Below are positions 1-4,824 of a stretch of 6,564 nt of DNA, piece by piece. Below the pieces are notes generated by a model, which saw nothing but the letters and a program-made list of their open reading frames with translations, had not been told where the DNA came from and searched no databases. Source of the DNA: an uncultured Collinsella sp. (GTDB taxonomy: Bacteria > Actinomycetota > Coriobacteriia > Coriobacteriales > Coriobacteriaceae); contig CAUDCB010000110.1 in the NCBI GenBank assembly GCA_958447915.1, positions 1 to 6,564 of the forward strand, read 5' to 3'. Made by a program: the position numbers and the translations under genes. Every line of letters starts with the position of its first letter. Position 1 is the stretch's first letter.

Positions 1-783
1 CTGGGAATCCCCTTGGTTCCTCACTATGCCTCGCAGGTGCTGCTTAACCAGGCAGACAAGGTCATGATCAGCTGGTTTCTCGACAACACGCGCGTTGCGA
101 TTTACGGTGTGGCACACTCTGCTGGCCTTCTTCTCGTTATGGTGAACAACGGCATCAACTCGTCGTTCGTGCCTTGGCTCTACGGAAACCTCCGCAAAGG
201 CGATTGCGTCAAAGTGCCTGGGGTCACTAACGTCCTCTCACTTCTGGTGACCCTGCTCGTCTTCCTCATCATGCTCTTCGCGCCAGAGTGCGTAGCGCTC
301 TTGGCGACGGCTGATTACCAGGAGGCGATTTGGTGCATCCCGCCTATTGCCACGGGCGTGGTGTTCTCGTTCCTTTACACGTTGTTCGTCAACGTGGAGA
401 TTTATTACGGCCGCGCCGGATATGTTGCCATCGCATCCATCCTCTCGGCCGTTCTCAATATTGTGCTTAACCTCATTGCGATTCCTCTGTTCGGCTATAT
501 CGCCTCAGCGTACGTGACCGCTGCCTGTTATTTGGCAACTGCTGCGCTCCATTTCGTCTTTGCGAAAAGGACTTTGAGGGACGCGGGGGTCAAATTCTCA
601 GTGTTTGACGCGAAGTTTCTCGCCTTTTGCTGCGTGCTCACTACGGCGTGCGCCGCGCTCTCTCTATTTCTTTATAACCTCGGCTGGGTCCGCTACCTGT
701 TCATCTGCGCCTATGCAGCTGGGTTGTTCGTGTTTAGGAACAGGTTCCTTGATGTACTCCGGGGTATGAAGCACACCGCCTAG
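1..783 (+). CDS. Wzx-like oligosaccharide flippase, C-terminal part (5' end outside window)
   Basis: The frame is open from base 1 and ends at TAG 781-783, giving 260 residues of what is normally a ~450-500 aa membrane protein, so the N-terminal half lies upstream. The sequence is strongly hydrophobic, with about seven likely membrane segments (fragment residues ~33-50, 76-95, 112-130, 143-162, 168-188, 205-224, 229-245). The first visible stretch has the flippase pattern of a loop with Q-A-D-K-V-M-I (residues 17-23), then A-x-Y-G-V-A, then F-V-P-W-L-Y, which is typical of the polysaccharide-export branch of the MOP superfamily. Such proteins flip undecaprenyl-linked repeat units from the cytoplasmic to the outer face of the membrane. 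A glycosyltransferase follows 23 bp downstream, which supports a capsule or exopolysaccharide operon. The internal TTG at 13 is not a real start. The substrate cannot be inferred. The family call is secure; the name wzx is functional inference. Confidence 0.88.
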   Translation: MGIPLVPHYASQVLLNQADKVMISWFLDNTRVAIYGVAHSAGLLLVMVNNGINSSFVPWLYGNLRKGDCVKVPGVTNVLSLLVTLLVFLIMLFAPECVALLATADYQEAIWCIPPIATGVVFSFLYTLFVNVEIYYGRAGYVAIASILSAVLNIVLNLIAIPLFGYIASAYVTAACYLATAALHFVFAKRTLRDAGVKFSVFDAKFLAFCCVLTTACAALSLFLYNLGWVRYLFICAYAAGLFVFRNRFLDVLRGMKHTA

Positions 784-806
784 AGTCCTCGCGAAAGGAA
801 TAACGC

Positions 807-2078
807 TTGAAAGTCATCGTTGCACATCCACAACAGCAGCATTCGTACCGTCTCGCCACCGCGTTGAAAAAGAAAGGCGAGCTGGGTGCGTATGCGACGA
901 CTGTCTATATGAAGCCGGGCAACCTTACGGATCTGGTGTCCAAAATACTGCCTCCTTTTTGGAAAAAGAAAGCGACGGGCAGGCACTGCGACGAGCTCGA
1001 GGATTCGGAGGTGCTTCAGTTCGATGAGGCCCGCGGGCTCGCCGTCCTCTTCTGTCACAACATCCCGCTTGCGCGCTCTCACTACGATTCGGTGAGGCGA
1101 ACGACCGAGGACGCCTTCGCGGAGAAGGTCGCCCGCCTCGCCGAACGCGAGGGCGCCGATGCGGTGGTCGGCTACGACGGCTGCTCGGCCGCCCTATTCG
1201 AGAGGGTCGGCGAGTTGTCTCCCGAGACGGTGCGCATTGCTGACATGTCTGCCGCAAACGCTCTGTACCTGCAATCGGTTTATGAACGCGACGTGGCTTT
1301 GAGACCCGAGTATTCCGCTAGTCTGAGAGGGTGGAACCGCATCTGGGATCCTGTCGATGTGGCCCGCACGAAACGAGAGCTTGCTTCGACCGACGCATTC
1401 CTGTGCGGTTCCTCGTTTGTGGTCAACAGTTTGGCCTACTCCGGCGTTTCTAGCGACATTTGTGAGATATGCCATTACGGGGTGGACACGCGTGCTTTCC
1501 CGTATAGGGAACGGTTGCCGAAAGGCGAAGATGAGCCGCTGACGTTTGTCTATCTGGGCCAGGTGAGCGAGCACAAGGGCATCGCATGGCTTTTCGAGGC
1601 ATTCTCGGGCATCGAACCGATGCGAGCTCGGCTGGTTTGCATAGGTGCCGTCAATCTTCCCGATTCCATCACCTCAAAACTGCCCTCGAACATCGAGCTT
1701 CGGGGTATGGTCCAGCATGACGAGGTCTCGGAATTGCTTCTCTCAGCCGATGCCATGCTGTTCCCTTCGCTTGGCGACGGGTTCCCCCTTTCCATCATGG
1801 AAGGCTTCGCCTCAGGCCTTCCCGTTGTATGCACAGAGAACACAGGGGCCGCTGATTGCGTCGTGGAGGGGGAGAACGGCTTCGTTGTGCCAGTTCAGGA
1901 CGCGGATGCCTTGCGGGACCGCATTGAGTGGTTTCTTGCCAACAAGGCCGAGATACCCCGCATGGCCAAGGCAGCGAGGGATGGCGTGGCGTCGTACACC
2001 TGGGACGCCTATTACGAGAACGCGGCAAATGCCGTCGAAAAGCTGGTTGAGAAGGTTCGAAATGAACGAGTACGATAA
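807..2078 (+). CDS. GT4-type glycosyltransferase
   Basis: Predicted 423-aa cytoplasmic or membrane-associated sugar transferase with a two-domain GT-B layout. The N-terminal acceptor domain begins M-K-V-I-V-A-H-P and contains a conserved V-G-Y-D-G region (residues 121-125). The C-terminal nucleotide-sugar domain starts near residue 245, with Y-L-G-Q then H-K-G (249-258). It carries the family-4 signature F-P-S-L-G-D-G-F-P-L-S-I-M-E-G (319-333), in which D324 and E332 stand for the usual E-x7-E pair, followed by G-L-P-V-V. The start is TTG at 807, preceded by an AAAGGA ribosome site (794-799). The frame is closed to a good ATG nearby, and the protein begins exactly where GT-B proteins do. Length is normal and the gene looks intact. 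It lies 23 bp after the flippase and overlaps the next gene by 17 bp, so it is co-transcribed. It probably adds one sugar of the exported repeat unit; donor and acceptor are unknown. Confidence 0.93.
   Translation: MKVIVAHPQQQHSYRLATALKKKGELGAYATTVYMKPGNLTDLVSKILPPFWKKKATGRHCDELEDSEVLQFDEARGLAVLFCHNIPLARSHYDSVRRTTEDAFAEKVARLAEREGADAVVGYDGCSAALFERVGELSPETVRIADMSAANALYLQSVYERDVALRPEYSASLRGWNRIWDPVDVARTKRELASTDAFLCGSSFVVNSLAYSGVSSDICEICHYGVDTRAFPYRERLPKGEDEPLTFVYLGQVSEHKGIAWLFEAFSGIEPMRARLVCIGAVNLPDSITSKLPSNIELRGMVQHDEVSELLLSADAMLFPSLGDGFPLSIMEGFASGLPVVCTENTGAADCVVEGENGFVVPVQDADALRDRIEWFLANKAEIPRMAKAARDGVASYTWDAYYENAANAVEKLVEKVRNERVR
2049..2055 (+). promoter_or_regulatory. Ribosome binding site for the SGNH hydrolase
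   Basis: A GA-rich stretch containing AAGG (2052-2055) lies inside the end of the glycosyltransferase gene, 6 nt before ATG 2062. It decides the start of the hydrolase: the same frame is open far upstream (from before 1645) only as a shadow of the glycosyltransferase. Confidence 0.6.
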
Positions 2079-2820
2079 GACGACTGTCTACCTTCTGGGT
2101 GACTCCATAACGCAGGGGCTCGGGAGCAAGAAAGTTAATTTCACGGGCAAGTTGGCCGACCTGCTCGGCGAGGGCTACGAGATCGTTAACCTGGCTTACA
2201 CGGGGACAACCATCGACTACGCCCTCGGGCTACTCGATAACGGAATAATAGCGCCGGGAGGGGGCCGCTCCTTGTGTGTCGTGCTCTACGGCAACGTGGA
2301 CGCGCAGATACGGCCGAACCGGAAGGGCAAGGTGTTTCCTCACATACCAAAGCGCTTCCAGGGCGGCGGTATGCTGATGCCAAGGCCCTTTTACTCGCGA
2401 GCCTGGACCAAACGGGCTGGACAGCATGTTGACAATGCGGCTAGGAAGTTCTTCAGCGCGCTCATCAAAGTGGTGGATGGTACCGAACAGTGGGTCTCCC
2501 TAGATTCATTTAACGAGCAGTACGGGCGTCTCCTTGATCGACTTAATTGTATGGGGGTGGATTCAATCACCTGCTCTTGCGTCTACATTGATGAAAATCT
2601 ATTCCCGGGTTCACCTGCAGAGTACTTGGCATTCAACAAAGTAATTCGAGCAAATGCCGAAAGTCGCGGAATGGCATATATCGACATGTGGTCTATGTTT
2701 GAAACTGAAGTAAATGTCAACGGTTGGGACAATTCGTACAACAAAGATCACTTCCATCCAAATGGAACTGGCTACGTTCTGATGGCGAAGGCGATAGCCG
2801 AGGTTATTTTAGAGAAATGA
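2062..2820 (+). CDS. SGNH/GDSL-family hydrolase (polysaccharide-locus esterase type)
   Basis: Encodes 252 residues. Block I is L-L-G-D-S-I-T-Q-G (residues 11-19) with nucleophile S15. Block II is probably the G of Y-T-G-T-T (G48). Block III reads V-L-Y-G-N-V-D (74-80) rather than the usual G-x-N-D. Block V is D-H-F-H-P-N (229-234), supplying D229 and H232. These are the serine-hydrolase elements of the SGNH fold, which usually act as acyl or acetyl esterases or, in sugar loci, as acyltransferase-like decorating enzymes. There is no signal peptide, so it is likely cytoplasmic. ATG 2062 was chosen because the conserved N-terminus follows directly and AAGG lies 6 nt upstream; this overlaps the glycosyltransferase stop by 17 bp, suggesting translational coupling. 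The first half is about 59% GC and the last 360 bp about 45% GC by hand count, a shift within an intact frame. The exact substrate is unknown; a role in modifying the exported sugar is inference from neighbours. Confidence 0.87.
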   Translation: MNEYDKTTVYLLGDSITQGLGSKKVNFTGKLADLLGEGYEIVNLAYTGTTIDYALGLLDNGIIAPGGGRSLCVVLYGNVDAQIRPNRKGKVFPHIPKRFQGGGMLMPRPFYSRAWTKRAGQHVDNAARKFFSALIKVVDGTEQWVSLDSFNEQYGRLLDRLNCMGVDSITCSCVYIDENLFPGSPAEYLAFNKVIRANAESRGMAYIDMWSMFETEVNVNGWDNSYNKDHFHPNGTGYVLMAKAIAEVILEK

Positions 2821-3012
2821 ATGCGCATACGACACTCCTCAGATCAAAAAGGTGCCGTATGCGTTATGAGATAGCTGGCTTCTCACAAACTTGGATACCC
2901 TGGGCATCAACCAGCCCCGTAATTCTCTAATAATTGAATACGAAGTTGACATTAATTTGCAAATGTCGGATTGCGTGAATGGCGTGTTAAATAGATGAAT
3001 TAATAGAGAGTT
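2821..3012. other. AT-rich spacer between capsule genes and ugd remnant
   Basis: I find no convincing gene in these 192 bp. Bases 2881-3000 are about 39% GC by hand count, against about 59% in the capsule genes and 65% in the following ugd tail. Short open frames here (for example a + strand frame ending at 2998) have no ribosome site and no recognisable family. A perfect TTGACA (2946-2951) is present but no acceptable -10 box lies 16-18 bp downstream. It overlaps a small palindrome, GACATT (2948-2953) and AATGTC (2962-2967). The spacer is best read as leftover DNA from a recombination or deletion event. Confidence 0.5.
2824..2863. repeat. Inverted repeat just after the SGNH hydrolase stop
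   Basis: CGCATACG (2824-2831) is the perfect reverse complement of CGTATGCG (2856-2863). After one mismatch the stem continues inward for three more pairs (CAC 2833-2835 with GTG 2852-2854). It begins 3 bp after the TGA of the hydrolase gene. It could act as a weak terminator or a 3' mRNA end stabiliser, but no U-tract follows on either strand, so I do not call it an intrinsic terminator. Confidence 0.5.
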
Positions 3013-3059
3013 ATGAAATTCGATGAGTCCAAGTTTATAGTCCAAGTTTATAACTCTCT
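3005..3059. repeat. 10-bp inverted repeat enclosing a tandem duplication
   Basis: AGAGAGTTAT (3005-3014) and ATAACTCTCT (3050-3059) are exact reverse complements, 35 bp apart. The left arm contains the ATG of the ugd remnant frame, so in RNA the stem would sequester that start. The right arm ends where the GC-rich ugd sequence begins. This is direct sequence observation; whether it is a recombination scar or chance is open. Confidence 0.6.
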
Positions 3060-3285
3060 GATGCGCTCTATCCAGGTCGTCGTTAAGCGCGTAAAGGCCA
3101 AGGGCGTGACCGTGGTGGTCTACGAGCCCACGCTGGACGCGCCGGAGTTCTTCGGCTCCGAGGTGACCCACGACCTGGAGGCCTTTAAGGCCGGCTGCGA
3201 CGTGATCGTGGCCAACCGCTGGAGCGACGAGCTCGCGGATGTGGCGGACAAGGTGTACACGAGGGATCTGTTTAAGCGGGATTAG
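3013..3285 (+). pseudogene. ugd: Remnant of UDP-glucose 6-dehydrogenase (C-terminal tail only)
   Basis: The 90-residue frame from ATG 3013 matches the end of UDP-glucose 6-dehydrogenase from about residue 18 on. It has S-I-Q-V-V-V-K-R-V-K-A-K-G, then V-V-Y-E-P, F-F-G-S-E-V, D-V-I-V-A-N-R and the closing V-A-D-K-V-Y-T-R-D-L-F. I recall the E. coli enzyme ending in the same way. The full enzyme is ~390 residues and makes UDP-glucuronate for capsules. The NAD-binding Rossmann domain, catalytic cysteine and dimerisation helix are all missing, so the product cannot be active. The first ~17 codons are unrelated AT-rich sequence created by a 13-bp duplication, and the only nearby purine run (GAGAG, 3006-3010) is just 2 nt from the ATG. 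GC is about 65% in the homologous part. Most likely a decayed or recombination-truncated gene that once ended the capsule operon; the genuine remnant starts near 3064. Confidence 0.85.
3027..3052 (+). repeat. 13-bp perfect tandem duplication
   Basis: GTCCAAGTTTATA occurs at 3027-3039 and again at 3040-3052 with no gap. Thirteen is not a multiple of three. With one copy the frame from ATG 3013 would meet a TGA within three codons; with two copies it runs into the ugd reading frame. Slippage or a repair event at a junction would explain it. Confidence 0.85.
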
Positions 3286-3342
3286 GGAGAGGGGCTGGCC
3301 TGCGTTGGGCGGGCTCAGTCAACCATTAGTTAAACAGCGTTG

Positions 3343-3390
3343 AGAACGGGTTGTATCGGCTAACGCCGATACAACCCGTTCTTTTATTTA
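3343..3390 (+). terminator. Strong intrinsic terminator after the ugd remnant
   Basis: Left arm 3343-3360 and right arm 3365-3382 are perfect reverse complements over 18 bp, with loop TAAC (3361-3364). The right arm runs into TTTTATTTA. It sits about 57 bp after the ugd stop and fits the native terminator of the polysaccharide operon. It should block read-through into the FRG gene that starts 47 bp further on. Confidence 0.95.
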
Positions 3391-3428
3391 GGATGCATTT
3401 GTAGCAAAAGCGTAATTGATCTGTTGCT

Positions 3429-3433
3429 GGAGG
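3429..3433 (+). promoter_or_regulatory. Ribosome binding site for the FRG-domain gene
   Basis: A perfect GGAGG lies 4 nt before ATG 3438, a slightly short but strong spacing, and fixes the start. No convincing -35/-10 pair is visible in the 47 bp between the terminator U-tract and the start codon. Confidence 0.8.
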
Positions 3434-3437
3434 AAAA

Positions 3438-4715
3438 ATGGGCTTGGTATCTGATCGCGTTCCGACGATGGATATGCTGAAAGAAACTCATGAGCTAATT
3501 GAACATGCAAATTACTATCGCGTAATTAAGGGGCTCGGAACTGACTATAGCAATGAATGGTTGGACATCGATGAAGACACGCTCTGCGTATTCAGGGAAG
3601 TATCCTTTCTGGATGAAAAAAGGAATAAGCAAATTGCAGCGAGAACCGCACGGGGTGAACGTTTCTCAGACTGGATTTTAGATGAGGTGGCGAGATTTCC
3701 ATCCATTGACGGTGCCGTAGAAACGACTCATTATGGGCGTGTTATCTCTCAAGGAAAACGTCAACATCTTTATAGAGGCGAGTCCCGAATGTGGCCCGCA
3801 AGCTTACCCACAATGTATCGGACTATGGAGTCTATTGAAAACAAGGAGGAAAGGGACCGATACGAACTTTGTTGTCATATCAGGATTGCGGCTTTTGCCG
3901 ATTTTTTGCTTGAATTCGACTCTATGCAGAGATGGCTTGCCGCTTATGACTTGGATTTAATGCCAGAGCCATTGGCCCAGCACTATGGTCTCGATACGCC
4001 TATGCTCGATTTAACGGATGATTTTGACATAGCGCTTTTCTTTGCGACGTGTTGCTACGATGCATCCAAGCACCAGTGGAGACCGCTCAACGAGAGCGAC
4101 TTTTCTAGGGATCCGCAAAGTATGTACGGCGTGATATTCCATATTCCCAGGTGGAATGCTGAGTATATTTCAACCTTTTCTCGCCATTGGAGCCCGGATT
4201 TTGATCGATCAACTTTCACAATCGATCATATTGGTTTTCAAGTATTCCAGCGATGTCATATGCAGCATGGCTATGGACTCCGACTCGACAATCACATTCC
4301 TCTTCAAGATAATCATTACTTCGAAAAGCTTCGATTTAAGCACAGTGCCCGACTATCCAAAGAGGTTTTTGAATTAATGGATGGCGGCAAAAAGGTGTTT
4401 CCTGATGAGGGTCTCCTTGGATTAAGCGACGTCATTGATACGATTAAGAATGCCTGGTCATTCAATTATGATGAGTTTGAGCTGGGCTATTACTATGCTG
4501 GCGGTGATGCTAAATGGGGCAGTAAGGACAACGCGCTCATAATACTTAGGGGCGGGGATTGCCTTGGCCATTCGATATCAATAACTGGAGATAAGCCATG
4601 CTATCAGCTATCCCGTCAGCGTCGCCGTCAAATTGATCGCGCATACAAAGATCTAGACATCAGAAAGGCTATGGGCTCAGATATCGTTTACAACAAGCCA
4701 CGCATGCCGTATTAA
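3438..4715 (+). CDS. FRG-domain protein, probable defence-associated gene
   Basis: Encodes 425 residues with no signal peptide or membrane segment, so likely cytoplasmic. The FRG domain spans roughly residues 95-285. It opens with L-Y-R-G-E-S (111-116), which contains the R-G pair, and L-P-T-M-Y-R (123-128). It continues with the strongly conserved block A-Q-H-Y-G-L-D-T-P-M-L-D-L-T-D (180-194) and A-L-F-F-A (199-203), and closes with Q-R-C-H-M-Q-H-G-Y-G-L (271-281). The first ~90 and last ~130 residues show no domain I recognise; the latter includes R-Q-R-R-R near 393. The biochemical role of FRG domains is not established as far as I know; they recur in mobile and defence contexts. The gene follows the capsule terminator, is AT-richer than the capsule genes, and is followed 109 bp later by a nuclease-STAND gene on the same strand. 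That suggests a partner or effector role in a defence module, which is inference. Confidence 0.88.
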   Translation: MGLVSDRVPTMDMLKETHELIEHANYYRVIKGLGTDYSNEWLDIDEDTLCVFREVSFLDEKRNKQIAARTARGERFSDWILDEVARFPSIDGAVETTHYGRVISQGKRQHLYRGESRMWPASLPTMYRTMESIENKEERDRYELCCHIRIAAFADFLLEFDSMQRWLAAYDLDLMPEPLAQHYGLDTPMLDLTDDFDIALFFATCCYDASKHQWRPLNESDFSRDPQSMYGVIFHIPRWNAEYISTFSRHWSPDFDRSTFTIDHIGFQVFQRCHMQHGYGLRLDNHIPLQDNHYFEKLRFKHSARLSKEVFELMDGGKKVFPDEGLLGLSDVIDTIKNAWSFNYDEFELGYYYAGGDAKWGSKDNALIILRGGDCLGHSISITGDKPCYQLSRQRRRQIDRAYKDLDIRKAMGSDIVYNKPRMPY

Positions 4716-4745
4716 TGAATAACGGGATAGCGCTCTTCGGCATGC
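4702..4745. repeat. Inverted repeat spanning the FRG gene stop codon
   Basis: GCATGCCG (4702-4709) is exactly reverse-complementary to CGGCATGC (4738-4745), enclosing the TAA at 4713-4715. An alternative small hairpin, CCGTATT (4707-4713) with AATAACGG (4718-4725), one base bulged, competes with it. No U-tract follows, so termination is not supported; an attenuating or mRNA-stability structure between the two defence-type genes is possible. Confidence 0.45.
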
Positions 4746-4771
4746 TAATAAACTTACAGAGAAACTGACTA

Positions 4772-4777
4772 TATAAT
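4772..4777 (+). promoter_or_regulatory. Possible -10 box upstream of the nuclease-STAND gene
   Basis: A perfect TATAAT lies 47 bp before the ATG at 4825, which would suit its own transcript with a short leader. The -35 region is poor: the bases 17 bp upstream (4749-4754, TAAACT) do not match TTGACA, and the closer CTTACA (4753-4758) is only 13 bp away. The promoter is therefore uncertain. Confidence 0.35.
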
Positions 4778-4824
4778 CTGCGCATAATGAAGGTTGATCA
4801 CTCTTTTTGCTGGACGGTATTGTT

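Noticed and set aside
780..1574. Minus-strand open frames of 100-126 aa over the glycosyltransferase
   Set aside because: They lie antisense to a well-conserved gene, have low-complexity arginine- and proline-rich or unrecognisable products, and lack ribosome sites.
1645..2061. Upstream extension of the SGNH hydrolase frame
   Set aside because: This part is the shadow of the glycosyltransferase in another frame; the hydrolase family N-terminus begins at ATG 2062 with a ribosome site.
2724..2930. Plus-strand 68-aa frame over the hydrolase end
   Set aside because: It overlaps the conserved D-x-x-H region of the hydrolase in a different frame and has no start signal.
2946..2974. Promoter from the perfect TTGACA at 2946
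   Set aside because: Positions 16-18 bp downstream (around 2968-2975) do not resemble TATAAT.
2839..3171. Minus-strand 110-aa frame across the spacer and ugd remnant
   Set aside because: Half of it is antisense to recognisable ugd sequence, and the product resembles no family I know.
2821..3437. CRISPR array, tRNA or insertion-sequence remnant in the intergenic scar
   Set aside because: The repeats are a single tandem pair and short inverted arms, with no regularly spaced repeats, no cloverleaf and no transposase fragment.
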